A stretch of DNA of 64,000 nt from Pyropia yezoensis (Eukaryota > Rhodophyta > Bangiophyceae > Bangiales > Bangiaceae), in contig CM020620.1 of the NCBI GenBank assembly GCA_009829735.1, positions 16,636,354-16,700,353 of the forward strand, read 5' to 3'. The position numbers and the translations under genes are program-made. Of this stretch, positions 41,826 through 53,556 are shown one piece after another (position 1 is the stretch's first letter; each line of letters opens with the position of its first letter). The notes under the pieces are model-generated. The model did not search any database and was not told the origin of the DNA. It saw only the letters and a program-made list of their open reading frames with translations.

Positions 41826-44800
41826 ATGGCGGCTGCCCACCCGGAGGAGAACATGCTCATCCCCCCTGCTCGTGCTGGCAACGCCGGAGCTGGGGGCTCA
41901 TCTCGTGTGCTGCCGGATCCCTGCCGCAGCGTTGCACCTGACCCATCGCGCCATGTCGGCGTCGACGTCGGCGGGGACGGGATCTTACCAATGCTGAGTG
42001 ACACGGAGGACGACGCTGCTCTGCTGGGCAGCGTGGATAGAGACGACGTTGAGACAGTCCGCGGCCACAGCAACGACGGCATGGAGCGTGGTTCGCTTGC
42101 CGTGCCAGACGTGCCGGCGGTGGCGCCGCGCAGCAGCATCTCGGCACGCATCGGGGACAACTACGCCGGCAAGCTGGAAGCTGGTCGCGCTGTCCCTTGT
42201 GAGTCAAGCGTCCACGCGCTGCTTCCCTCCGACTTTGCCACCCCGGCTTTCCAGGCCGTTCTGCGCCACATTGTAAACGCGGGCGGGGCGGGCTTGGCGC
42301 AAGGGGACCAAGAGAAGCTGGGGGCTCTACTTCTAATGCTTGAGGAGTCTTACAAGCTATCTCAGGATCAACGCCAGGTGGCGCGGCGCATCCCCAAGGC
42401 GCAGTCGCTCGTGACGTCCGTCCGGCCTGAGCAGCGCCGCGTCATTGGGGCCCGCCATTGGATGGAGATCGACATCGACATTGCCGGCGTGACGTACCCG
42501 TCTTACTTACGTGAATTGCTGCGTACGGCGCTCGACTCCCTCCGCGCGGCTGACATGATCGTGCTGGTCAGTGAGGCGCTGGACCACGACGTCGAGGGTG
42601 TGGCCCACCGCTCCCACACCTTTGACTCGAACCTTTTCTTGAATGAGCAGGAGGACGTGAGGCGGCTCCATGGTGACGCAGTAAGAGTGCTGGGCGTCCA
42701 GCTGCACGTTGATGAGGCCGTTGTGTCTTGGAACGGCGACAACTGAGTCTACCCGGTGAGGGCCAACATCATCAACGATCGCGATGGTGGCGGCTCGTGC
42801 GTGATCGTCGCACTCATTTCTCACATCAGCAAGGCTGCCGGGGACGGCAAGACGGCGCGGGCGCGTCAATCCATCAGCGACGGGCGCAATAACCTCTTGC
42901 TGCGCTGCTTGGTCGTGCTTTTGCGCGATTTCATTGAGGCGAGTGAGATGGGGGTGACCGTCGCCCTGCGCACCCAGGGAGTCGTCTTCCTTGTTCCGCG
43001 ACTGGTCGGCCTCGTTGTCGACCAGGCTGGAGAGCGGGCAACGCTGGGGTTGATGGGCAGCACGTTTCTGTACAACTGCTCGCACTGCATGGTGCGGCGC
43101 GGCGTGTCCTGTCGTACGGGCTGCCCGCTGCCTGCCGAGAGGCCGGTCATATCGACCCTGGAGGCGCAGCTTGCCGCAGCGCTGGCACGCGAGGCCGATG
43201 GACGACCCCGCACGCGACGCGTAACGTCAAAGACGATGAGCGCTCTACTATTTGCCCCCGCTCTTGGGGCGGTACACGGCCTGGGTACGGGCTCCATGAG
43301 CCTGTACCGTGTGGTCTCCTTTGACACGCTGCACGTGTGGAAGCTGCGCGTACTGCGCCTGCTTGCCCAGCGGCTGCCCGCTATGCTGGCCGCTGTTTGT
43401 GCCGGCGACTCCGCAGTGCACGGCTCCGTCGAGACAACCATGCTGGTCGTAAATTTGCGCGGCTTTCAGCTCGGCCGTCTGTGCCGCGCGTCTCCATCGG
43501 CGCCCGGGTAAGTCTGCCACTGTCTGTGTGTGTGTGTGTGTGCGTGTCTACGTGTGTGTACGCGTACTTGTTTGTGGGACTCCATCTCTTGGTGCTATCC
43601 TGCGCGTACAGTTGTTCTACGTCCACGGGAGCTCCTTCCGTTCACTCGGTTGCATGGCCCTTATTGACGCCCGATCTGTCCACCCGTTTGTCGACCTTCC
43701 CTGCTGCCAATGATTGATGGCCTTGTCACAGCTGCTTTGTTCCACCTTATGTTGCGCAGCCCTCCATTAGTAATCGCCATTGGCGGCTTTTTTGTGTCGA
43801 GTGGCCGCATATGCTGGCAGGACTGATTATGCCGGCCTTCTGGCCGACTAACGCTGCAGGGCCGGCTGCCTACGACGCAGGGGTTGACGACATGGAGGAC
43901 GCCCCGCACGATGAGTGCGAGGGTGCAACGGCGCGTCCTGATGGAGAGGAGGTGGACGATTGGGACACTTCGTCGGGTCGTCTCAACGTTCTCACCCCTG
44001 CATATCGTCAAGCGTACGGCTGCAAAAAGCTGGAAGACGCCGTGCTCGAGATGTTTTGCATGGCGGGCAAAGCTAAACGGCCAGCTGTTTGGGGACATTG
44101 TGAAGGACCCAACGGTGTCCAGCGAGACGGGCATCGAGGCAATGTCCAAGCTTGCTCAAGAGCTGGGTACGAGCATGCAGGTGTTGCTGGGGCGCCTGGA
44201 CACTACAAAGCTTCACCGGCTCATGTTCCATCTTGCGCAGGAGCTTCGGGACCGGGGCAACCTGTGGGAGGGAGATCCCAGCGAAAACGAGTCTCTCCAC
44301 GGGTCTGTGAAGACAATGTTTAAGAGAACCAACAGGCACGGGCCCACCCTCCTCCTGCAGATGCTCAGGTTGGAGGAGACGCAGTCGGACGTGCTTCAGA
44401 CCCTCGAGCGTGAAGAGAGGCGCGCGGAGCGCGACGCCAGCGTTGGCGCAGCGGGCCTCGGAGGGCCGGTACCGGACGAGGATGACGATGAGGCCCAGCG
44501 GCTGCGCCTCTTCAGGCGTGGCACTCGGGTGACTCTGAGCTCTGTTACGGCCCGCCCTGGGCTGGCGTCGTTGGCGCTTGCGCTGAAGGTTACCCAGGCA
44601 GCTTCGCTGATCATTGCCAACACCATCGTCGTGGAAGCCAAGTTTGAATGGGGCGCCAGCCCTGCTCGACAGCATGTACGAGGCGCAGACAGCTTCCAGG
44701 GCAGTCCGTGGTACTTCTTCATCCGGTACTGCGGTTCCGGGGGGGAGGTGCGATGGGGGATGATGCGGGTTGTCATCCGCGCAATTGGAGATGACGCACG

Positions 44801-45116
44801 CACCTGCGTCATCGTCCAGTGCCTGCGGCACTCCCGACCTCGCCGTGGATGCGTCCTCACAATGTACGGTTGCCAGCGCCTGCAGTGCGACTTCGCGCAC
44901 AACGATGACGAGTGGCTGCGCCTGGCTGTCGTGGACCCGGCCAACGTTTGCCGTCTTGAGCAAGTGCATGTCGACCGGCAGGACCTGACCGAGCGTCCTG
45001 GCATTGAAGCCATGCCGTCGACCTTTCCAGACACGGCGGAGGAGCGTCGCCGCACTCGCTTCTTCACCATTACTATCTATCCCTGGACCTCTCGTCCTCT
45101 TCGTGTGATTCTTTGA
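41826..45116 (+). pseudogene. KDZ/CACTA-like DDE transposase, decayed
   Basis: Most of 41826-45116 is one frame interrupted by stops. The first part (306 codons from ATG 41826) ends LGVQLHVDEAVVSWNGDN, then TGA 42744-42746, then VYPVRANIINDRDGGG in the same frame. A second acidic site lies in GLVVDQAGERATLG with a Cys pair NCSHC. SFDTLHVWKLRVLRLL follows. A GTAAGT donor at 43508 and a GCAG acceptor ending 43759 suggest an intron with a (GT)n run. Downstream, HWRLFCVEWPHMLAGLI and an acidic linker sit in a neighbouring frame, and the original frame resumes near 44090. KLHRLMFHLAQELRDRGNLW with DPSENESLHGSVKTMFKRTN supplies the terminal Glu region. The order D...D, CxxC, LH, H...E, TN resembles KDZ/Plavaka-type transposases; exact superfamily is uncertain. 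Confidence 0.6.
43521..43562. repeat. GT-rich microsatellite
   Basis: An uninterrupted (TG)n of about 20 bases followed by GTGT-rich text, inside the presumed intron of the transposase. Confidence 0.8.
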
Positions 45117-45402
45117 GTGGGCGGTGCGAGGCGGGCGTGGGGTTGTCCGGGTGTCTTGGTGGTGGAATGTGTAGGCTCCATAGTGAGCGTCTACTGGGCT
45201 TGGAAGTATCGTCATTGTCTTTTCTTTTTTTCTATGATGCACATGAGAACAGGCGGTCGTGTTGGAGTCACGTGTGCATATCGTGCGCGGGTGGCCATGT
45301 TCGAAAAGCCAGAATGCGTCGCAATGCCGCCGGCCATGTCGTCTGCCGCGTACGACGGTTTGTTGTCCACACCAACCTAGACCCACCCATTTGCCAGCCG
45401 CC
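45117..45402. other. No recognised gene
   Basis: Spacer after the transposase stop. Nothing found. Confidence 0.3.
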
Positions 45403-45900
45403 TCAGTCAATATACTCTACCACGGCGCCTGGGTAGTCGGGAATCGGGATGGGGTGCACCGTCGGTTCCAATGCGTGCTGTGTCGTGCAGCCCTCGGACG
45501 TCGACCCCGAGGTGGACGCCAAAGAAGCGACGAGGAGCGTACCCAGCATGGTGCGGGACGACGAGGGGAGCGTGCGACCTTGTAGAGGGCCTGCCATGTC
45601 GTCGGTGTAAGCAACGTAGTACCAAACGGCCTGGAACGACTGGAAGTACTCGTCGGGGGATATGCAGGAGCCAAAGGTGAGGGGGATGAAAAAAGGCGTG
45701 AAGGTGGGGAGGGCAGGCACCATGAGTCTGGTGGGCATCGTCACCAGGCGACCGTGTGCGACGGGTGTACTCTGACCAAGAGGTGCCTGAAAAAGATAGA
45801 AGGTGGTGTGTCGCGACGTCTGTACTCGCCCTCCAGGCTGATCTATCCCAACTGTCCACCGACGTGCCCAGTGTGAGAACCACCATAGCCCGCCGCCCAA
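45403..45900 (-). CDS. Protein-like ORF, unrecognised; weak resemblance to GPI mannosyltransferase N-terminus
   Basis: This 165-codon ORF has more natural composition than its neighbours. It contains a hydrophobic stretch (LMVPALPTFTPFFIPLTFG) directly followed by SCISPDEYFQSFQAVWYYV. PDEYFQS after a membrane segment resembles the first luminal loop of GT22-type ER mannosyltransferases (GPI/ALG families), where a similar acidic motif is conserved. The rest of such a protein (~450 aa with ~10 helices) is absent, so it would be a fragment, or the likeness is chance. No ATG is clearly preferred. Confidence 0.22.
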   Translation of the reverse strand: MGGGLWWFSHWARRWTVGIDQPGGRVQTSRHTTFYLFQAPLGQSTPVAHGRLVTMPTRLMVPALPTFTPFFIPLTFGSCISPDEYFQSFQAVWYYVAYTDDMAGPLQGRTLPSSSRTMLGTLLVASLASTSGSTSEGCTTQHALEPTVHPIPIPDYPGAVVEYID

Positions 45901-48417
45901 CGGGTCACTAAAGCGTTCCTAACGGCGCCCGGTGGGTTACAGACGCCACCAGGCCAAGCCGCCCTCAAAGAAGATACACGCGGGTCATGGCGGCCGCGGC
46001 GGCCTCCAGAAGTGGCAAGGAGATCGTCCCAGGGGACAGAGCACACAAGCAAGCACCACGATAGCCGATTTTCGTCGAGGGAAGGAGAGGCCACTGGGGA
46101 TGGCCACGGCAGCGGCACGTCGGGGCCATCGACGCCGGGAGGTTTGACAGGCTCATCTGCACGAAAACGGATGCGATGTTGCGCGGGCAGGCAGCCGCCG
46201 TGGCCGCTCACCAAAGGGTGCGGCGGGCGGTGTGGCGGCGTAAGACCAGCGACCGTGTATGAACCAGGGAGTGTAAGCGTGAGGCGACCGCACATGGCGC
46301 GCGCAACCAACAGCACCCGGGCAGGCCGAGTCAAGCCACCTACAAGCAGCCTCATGCGTCGCATGATGGCAGCGCACCTGGAGCCGTGACACCTGGGCGG
46401 TCCCAGTCGGGCAGGCAGGGTGGCCGGGAGGTTGCCACAGACGAGCAGCAAAAGGACGAAGATGGTGGCAAAAGCGTGGTGGCTCGGGTGACGGTGGATT
46501 GCATGAAAAACTTGCTTCAGGTCAGGGGGCGATGTCGCTCATCAGTACCGTCCCGCAAGTAACTCCCTCGTCCTGCGAGCCCCCTCCCCACGAGTCGAGC
46601 TCTCTGATTGGCTCTTCAACACCCACTCGAAGGGAGACCATCGAGATGATCCCGAGCCCCGGTCGGATCTGCAAGGCCCATAGCCCGCATGAACCGCTGC
46701 GTTATCCAAGGGTTTATCCATTGGTTAGTCCGGTGAACAAAAATGTTTTTAAGATAGGTGTTCGCGGACACCCCTTTTTGTCCAACAAAGTGTTCACTTC
46801 CACGCCTTCCCGACGACAGCCTTGAGGTTGTGACCACGGGTGGGCCGGGCAGGGCGGGCGGGGTGGGTGGATGGATGAGTCGGTGGTGAGAGGGAGAGGC
46901 TGTTGGGGAGGGAGGATGCGCTCCGCCGGGGGCGACGGTGACCGGGAGAAGCGGGCGCGATTTGTGGACCGCACGCCGGCCCGGGGCTGGGCGTCGTCGC
47001 GGGCGGGTGGGCGGCGTTGGGTCGGACGGTGCGAAAGAGGGTGGGCGAGCCTGATAAGCGGTGCAGTGAAGGGTGACGAGACGGTCAGAGTCGAGAAGAA
47101 AGTCGATAGATACATAGGTATATACCTCACCCGGCAACCACCACTCCTCGCTTGCTGACAAAGCGGTACATATTTACGTACGACCGGCAGGCACACGCCG
47201 ATTCTCGTCAAGTCTTTTCAACGAGACCTTCGAGGGCTGCTTACAGAGACTCCACCCGCAAGGACGCATAAGACTCGCCATCACAAAGAAGGCTTCGATT
47301 TATGGGGTGGTGTCCGTGCTTCAAGCGGTCGGGATACGTCCGCCCGAGCGTCCTCCCACTTTCATCCCGCCGGAGGCACACCGGCAGGGCGGTGTGGTCG
47401 ACCGATGGAGACGGGGCGCCGCGAATCTGGCTGCGTCCGTCCACTTTCTCTTGTACCTTTTTTTCTTCTCCTGTCGGCTTTGAATATGCAGGAAGACGGT
47501 GAGCAACCGCCGGTGAGGTACATCCTCGGACTGTCCCCCCTGCTGTGATGGAAAACACGGAATACTTACCGTGCGATCCTGTTTGCCTGTGTGACGACCG
47601 GGACTACTCGTGCATGTGCTGGCCCCTGCGCGGCGAGAAGGGAGGGGGTGGGGGGGTGGCGGGTGTCAACAGTTCCAACGGCTAATCGAGGCGCGCCGTC
47701 ACGGGCCACCGGCCCCGCCACTGCTGGGTGTGAGGAGAGTCGAAAGGGCCGGAGGGGGGGGGGGAAACTGTCCAAAGAAAGCGGTTGAAGGGACGGTGCG
47801 GGAGCTTGCGAGGAGGCGGGTCAAGAAATGGTGGGCAGCGATGGTGAGGGGGCGCTCCCCGCTGGTGAGCTGCTGTGCTGACCGGACTGTCTGTCGCGTT
47901 GGGTGGCTTGCATGTTGCTTGCGTGACCTTCGTTGAAGGCGGCGTCTTGCACACCGTCACCGCCCACCGCGGTGCGCGCGCTCGGCGGGAACGGGGTGAG
48001 GGGGAAGGAGCGAAGTTGTTGTTGGCACCACGGTTTGAAGGGGGGGGTTGGGCGCGGGGACGGACGGTGGGGCGTGTTGGGGTGGAAGGGGCGGATTGAC
48101 ACGGCCGTGCGTCGCGCCGCGCCGCGCCCGTCCCGCGTCGGGTAGCTGTCACAGGTCCCGGAAAGGGTGAGCACGGCAGGGAGGAATAGACGCCTTCCGC
48201 CTTGCCCGTCGGGGTGGGGGCGACATCCGCCGGGCGCCTGTCTTGTGCTGAATGAGCCTCCTCCACTCCCCTCCCGTGCGACAAGGACGACCATGAGGCC
48301 CTGTCCAGAACGGCGGACGTGTACGTGCCAGACATAGATTCGCTGCGGTCACCTGTTGTGGTGGTCAGGAGTGGGCGGCGCGCCGTTCGTCCAATATAGA
48401 CGGGGGACTTCAAATTT
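45901..48417. other. No recognised gene
   Basis: GC-rich text with many overlapping short ORFs and no recognisable motif. A GC-poorer patch (about 46690-46800) also lacks a coding signal. Confidence 0.35.
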
Positions 48418-49656
48418 ATGTCAACATGGCTTGGCCATATGGGCGCCAGCAGCCGAATGCCGTGCCTACAGTGTACAGTCATGCACAGGCGCACCATGAC
48501 GGATGGGGACCCGGTGGCCAGATATGGCTGTATGCAGGAAGTGAGCCGCGCACGTGGCGAGCTGCGGACGCGGCAGCAGCTCAAGGAAATGTCGGCGGCT
48601 TTTTCGAAGGCCCGCAACGCGGACCGGCCTGAACCACCCCCATTGGAAGTGCGCCTCTCTATTGAGCGGCGCCCGCTCATCGTCGTGGACCCCAGCCACA
48701 TATCTCTCATGCCACTTCATTTGACACTTGGCATCACCGTGTGGCTCCTGCGGCTAGGGATTGAGATTGCCTACTTCTACGGCGGCATGGCACGGGCAGA
48801 CGTGTACACGTCAGAGCTTGCCCGAGTGCTCCGATACGGCGCGGGCGTCAAGCCTGTGCCGTAATTTGGGGGCTCGTTAAAGCGGCGGCAGTGCCAGCGC
48901 ATTGGGCGGCATCTGTCATTGGTCTGCGAGCTCCTCGCCCGAGCGGCGCCCCAGACCGCGAGTGCCGTTCACACCGCAGCGTGTGCCACCTGGAGGGAGC
49001 TGCTCACCGTTTTGACCAGCTTGGCGACCTGTTCAAAAGATGACGTGGCGTCTTGCCGCTGCCGCACCGCGCTGTTCTGGGACGGCTTGATGGCTGCATT
49101 TGAGTTGGTCAGTGTGACCCCCAAGTTTCACACGCTTGTGTGCCATGCTCCCGACTTCTTGGCGCGGTTCGGCAGTTAGGGTCGGTTTATCGAGCAAGGC
49201 CTGGAGGCCTGGCACGGGCGTTACAATTTGTACTCGTCACACTACGCAGCCGACACGTTCCTGGATAGCTGCTTGGACTACGTGCGACGGGCAGCTGTCA
49301 GCCGGGCTCCCGGCGACGCCTCGCACAACCGCGGCAAGCGACGCAAGCCCGCCCTCCCCAACGCCAGATGCGCCACGCGCCCTAATTACAAGCGGACGAG
49401 CGCTGGGAAGGCGCTCGCCGGGAAGGCCCGCCTTGTGTCCGACTCCTGCGCTCAAAAGGAGGTTGATGACGGGGTGAAGTGGGCACGCGACAACCTCGCA
49501 GTCGCCGTGCGGAGAGTGGATACGTACAGGCGTGGCCTGTTAAATAGTGCTGTACCGGCCCCGGACATTGAATCTGAATGGTTATTGGCGGAGGACCACT
49601 ATGAGAAGCTTATGGAAGAAGAAACGGCGTGCATGATGCGATTGCTTGAAGTCTAA
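48418..49656 (+). pseudogene. Second DDE-type transposase remnant
   Basis: One frame runs for 413 codons with two in-frame stops (TAA 48862-48864 and TAG 49177-49179). Before the first stop are CLQCTVMHRRTMTD (Cys pair) and PLIVVDPSHISLMPLHLTLG. Between the stops is VTPKFHTLVCHAPDFLARFG. Directly after the second is GRFIEQGLEAWHGRYN. The order Cys pair, PLHLTLG, K-x-H...CH, then E-Q-x-x-E-x-x-H-x-x-x-N resembles the C-terminal half of KDZ-like and related DDE transposases. It is not a copy of the 41826-45116 gene. The helical C-terminus ends at TAA 49656. The N-terminal catalytic part is missing, so this is a decayed or truncated copy. Confidence 0.5.
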
Positions 49657-50730
49657 AGGAGACCTGTTTTTTTTCTGACAGGCGTGCGCCGGCACAGGCG
49701 CGGCATGCCCTGTGCTGCAGTGCACAGAACTTAACGGACGATGGGCGCGTGGCACAGCGGGTTCGTATCATCTGCTCGGCCGTTTTTCATTGAGCGTGTG
49801 GATAAGCCCAGCAAGACCGGGGGGGGCGCCGCTAGGGGGGGGCGGGCGGCGGCGGCCGCGGCGGCCAGGGAGGGGAGCGACGGCGGCGACAGCGGCAGCG
49901 GCAGCGGCAGGGGGGGGGGGGGGCGTGGCGAACGGCCACTCCTCGAATGGCGACTGAAGAAGGCGCCCGCGGGAGGTGGGACGCCAGGGGGGATGGCTGA
50001 ACTTGGGGTCAAGCCCGTTTGAGGGCGGTCGTCCATCACGGCGTAGTCATTGAGTGATGGGAGACCATTGGCCCTCACAGGCGAAGGCCTTTCGGTGGGC
50101 TCGGTCAAATTTCAAAGGGTGCTTGATTGTCTGGAGGGCCCGCTCAGCGCGGTTGGGCAGGGGTGCGGGCGCCACGTGACAGATATTCACTCCGAGCAGT
50201 CCCACGGACGACTGTTCGACGGAGAAAGCTGACACAATATCGCAGCACCAATGGGACCTCATCTCGCCGATGAAGAAATCCGAGGCTGCCAATGGGATCC
50301 TGAGTACTGCTCGAAGTGCCCGAAGTCGGCCCAGACGGTGTCTTCACTAGGCGTAAGCTGCCGCCAGCGCCGCCAGCTCACTGGGAGCGGTAGCGGCCGA
50401 GCGTTAGCGTTGTGCAAATGTCAGCCACGTAGGACATCTTTCATGACATGTCACGACCCCTGTCCATTTCATCTTCCTGCGCGATTTCCGGGTAGGAAAT
50501 TTCCTTCGTCATCTTGCTGAAACGTGGCGATCTGGAGCCAATGAGATATAGAACCCGCCCAGGTGCTGCCAAGTCCTCGCGACGCACCGGCGACTCCTCC
50601 TCACGTCGACCGCGTCCTGACGAGAGACTCGTCGCCACCCATCATTGCATGTGCGACACCATCGTGCCCCGTCGCGCTGTTATCCCCCCCTCCGACCCGT
50701 CTCTCCTCTCCACTCAAACCACCTATCGCC
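49657..50730. other. Mostly non-coding
   Basis: A minus-strand ORF at 49731-50108 (MTEPTERPSPVRANGLPS...) is Pro/Ala-rich and overlaps GC repeats (49818-49925). I do not call it a gene. Confidence 0.3.
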
Positions 50731-50865
50731 ATGACCCCCCGACCGCCCCGAGCCCCGCGCGGCAAGCGGGCCGTGTGGAGCTTTGTCCGGGTCTCTGTCC
50801 GCGACGGTAAGAAAACATTGTCCTGTATGGCCGACAACTGCACGTTTAGCGGCGGTAGAGCTTGA
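50731..50865 (+). CDS. Short BED-zinc-finger-like ORF, probably a hAT-type N-terminal fragment
   Basis: 44 codons from ATG 50731. A basic N-terminus (RPPRAPRGKRA) leads to VWSFVRVSVRDGKKTLSCMA with DNCTFSGG, stop at 50865. W, F, GKK, C-x4-C and GG fit the first half of a BED finger as seen at the start of hAT transposases, though BED fingers usually have C-x2-C and a following H-x-H/C pair that is missing here. It could be an exon or a truncated relic. Confidence 0.3.
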   Translation: MTPRPPRAPRGKRAVWSFVRVSVRDGKKTLSCMADNCTFSGGRA

Positions 50866-51991
50866 GAGGGGGGGGAGGGGGGCGGGAAGGGTGCGGTGCG
50901 GAGGCGGTCCAGAATGAGGAGGGGGGGCAGTCGGACGCAGTCGGACGGCAACGAAGGTCGCGCGCGGGTCGGAGAGGGGGTGATGCCACAGAGGCGTACA
51001 ACTGAAGGGAATTAAACCGCGATGTCCACGCAATCCCTCCACAAGAGCCGGCGGCAACCCCCCTTTTTTCTCTCTGTCGGGCGTCTGTCCGGTATTTCCC
51101 GGCGACAGAAATTTCCCCGGTCTTTCTGCAAAACGCTACCGTGCGTGCGGTAGGTGGAAGCGGGGTGGGCTCCCCTGCCTCCTCCCCATCCCGCGGGTTT
51201 TGACGCCCGCCCCAGAAGCAGGGCAGGAGGCGGGGGGCGCGGTGGCGTACTGTGGGGGGAGCGGGCACCCCTGGAAGGTTGGTGAACAGTGTGGTGGTGA
51301 CCATTTTTGGGCACTGGGGAGCCGTTGAGGGTGGTTGCCCACTGCTTGGCGTCGGCACTTGCCCGGTGGATAGCAGCCTCGGGGGGTGGACCCCTGTGGC
51401 GTAGGGAATGGGGTACCCTTAGGGTGGGCGGCCCCATGGGGATGACGACCCCCCGTCGGTGGGCGGTTGCCTCGGATGGACGGCTGTCGGGGATGGGAAG
51501 CTGCCTGGGACAGGTCTCCCAGTCTCGTGATCACCAGATAGGGATAGCATGCGCTACTGTATGAGCAGATTTCCACTGTCATTGAGCAAGGTCTGGGCGG
51601 CTGTCAGGGATAGGCCTGAGCGACGGACGGTTCGGCAAGGACGGGCACGTGCCGGCATGCCAGGGACGGGGCGCAGGCGGGGGGCAGCGGTAAATGGGTC
51701 CGCCCTCACCCCCCCATGGCACCGCCTAAAGTTTTCAGTTCCCTCCCCTCCCGTCCACCAGCATCCAGCGGGCGGGCACACCCGCGCAGGCGCCCACTTT
51801 AAAAGCTCACCGTCCCTTTCCCCTCACCGCCTGTCACCGTCCAGGCAAGCCACTCTTACCCCCGCAGCGCGCCTCTCTCCTTGCTTTCTCCGCTGCCCTC
51901 TACCTCCCTCCTTCAAGACCCCGCTTGTCCCCCTTTTCACCCCTACCACTCCCTCGCTTCCCCCCCCCATCCCCTTCTTCCCACGCACCAG
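50866..51991. other. No recognised gene; upstream region of the PAN-like gene
   Basis: GC-rich with overlapping ORFs on the minus strand. From about 51700 it becomes C-rich and pyrimidine-rich up to the ATG at 51992, compatible with a 5' leader. Confidence 0.35.
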
Positions 51992-52363
51992 ATGGGTGCC
52001 CACAGTGGCATGATGACCCGAGCGCTCCTCTCAATTGCGGTGGCCCTGCTCTTGGCGGCCGCCACTGCCGCAACGCACATCCAGTGGAGCACGGATGGCA
52101 CTACCGAGTGGGCGCACGGCTGCGACTGGCCCGGAGTGGGGGATATTGGCACCGCCCGGACCGCGGTGTCACATTGCGGCGAAGCCTGCGGCCGTTTCCT
52201 GGGGTGCACCCACTTTGTGTGGTCCCAACACGGGAGCAAGTGCTACTTCAAAGGCAGCAGCACCTACCGCCACAAGCTGGTACTCGCGTCGGCAGAGGTC
52301 TTGTGCGGGCGGATGCGGGGGCAGCCGGCTTGGGCCGTGGGGCTCTCCATCCCCAGTGAGTGA
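51992..52363 (+). CDS. Secreted PAN/apple-like protein, first exon
   Basis: ATGs at 51992, 52010 and 52013 precede a clear signal peptide, MTRALLSIAVALLLAAATAA. The mature part TDGTTEWAHGCDWPGVGDIG ... HCGEACGRFLGCTHFVWSQH then GSKCYFKG has five closely spaced Cys in the pattern of a PAN/apple domain, an extracellular protein- or carbohydrate-binding fold. The ORF stops soon after GLSIPSE, but a splice-donor-like GTGAGT begins at about 52352, just before the stop, so translation probably continues in a later exon. That exon would lie in the repeats or the gap that follow. Function beyond secretion and binding is not shown. Confidence 0.55.
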   Translation: MGAHSGMMTRALLSIAVALLLAAATAATHIQWSTDGTTEWAHGCDWPGVGDIGTARTAVSHCGEACGRFLGCTHFVWSQHGSKCYFKGSSTYRHKLVLASAEVLCGRMRGQPAWAVGLSIPSE

Positions 52364-52744
52364 CGTTGCCAAGGTGCGAGCAGATAGCGTTGGGCGGGGG
52401 GCACCGCTGCGGGCGGCCGTGCCCCACACGCCCTCTATTTGGTCCCGCCTCCATTGCCCGACGGTGGGGGCTGGGTCCGGTGCCGGGGGTCGGGGCGGGA
52501 GCTGGGGGGTGGGGCGGCGGTGCGCCCGGCCCGTGTTGACCGGTGGGGCAGGGAGTTCAATCCTGCATTTCTTCGAAAAGAATAGTGAACAGACATAAAT
52601 AGTGCCTGTGGCGTCTCGCCATGGCGGGCCACAGGCAACAGTGAAGCCAATCTTCAGTCTATGGGACTCGCCACCCGGCCATTGACTACGGCGCACTCGT
52701 CGCAGTTTCGTTTTTTCGCTTCCCCTCCCCCCTCCCCCCCCGGT

Positions 52745-53056
52745 GCCAAAACTTACGGCAGTCGCGGCAGCGGCGGCAGCGGGCAGACTCGTTGCTGGAA
52801 TCACCGTTTCCGCTGCGTCACCGCAGCAGGAGCAGCTGCGGCAGCCGCGGCAGCGGCGGCGGCTGGAGCAGCCGCGACAGCGGCGGCAGCGACGGTAGCG
52901 ACGGTCGCGGCGGCAGCCGCGACAGCAGCGGCAGCGGGGCAGACACGGCGCTGCAAAAACAGCTTCAACTACGTCGCCGCAGATGTGGCCGCCGCGGCAG
53001 CGACGGCAGCGGCGGCAGCGGCGATAGCGGCAATAGCGTTGGTAGCGGCGGAAGGG
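52745..53056. repeat. GCAGCGGCG-type trinucleotide repeat
   Basis: Imperfect repeats of GCAGCGGCGGCAGC encode poly-Ala, Ser/Gly or Arg according to frame. The scaffold gap begins immediately after it, so the repeat probably broke the assembly. Confidence 0.8.
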
Positions 53057-53556
53057 NNNNNNNNNNNNNNNNNNNNNNNNNNNNNNNNNNNNNNNNNNNN
53101 NNNNNNNNNNNNNNNNNNNNNNNNNNNNNNNNNNNNNNNNNNNNNNNNNNNNNNNNNNNNNNNNNNNNNNNNNNNNNNNNNNNNNNNNNNNNNNNNNNNN
53201 NNNNNNNNNNNNNNNNNNNNNNNNNNNNNNNNNNNNNNNNNNNNNNNNNNNNNNNNNNNNNNNNNNNNNNNNNNNNNNNNNNNNNNNNNNNNNNNNNNNN
53301 NNNNNNNNNNNNNNNNNNNNNNNNNNNNNNNNNNNNNNNNNNNNNNNNNNNNNNNNNNNNNNNNNNNNNNNNNNNNNNNNNNNNNNNNNNNNNNNNNNNN
53401 NNNNNNNNNNNNNNNNNNNNNNNNNNNNNNNNNNNNNNNNNNNNNNNNNNNNNNNNNNNNNNNNNNNNNNNNNNNNNNNNNNNNNNNNNNNNNNNNNNNN
53501 NNNNNNNNNNNNNNNNNNNNNNNNNNNNNNNNNNNNNNNNNNNNNNNNNNNNNNNN
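53057..53556. other. Assembly gap, 500 N
   Basis: Exactly 500 N, a conventional gap size for scaffold joins. The true distance is unknown, and ORFs crossing it are artefacts. Confidence 0.99.
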
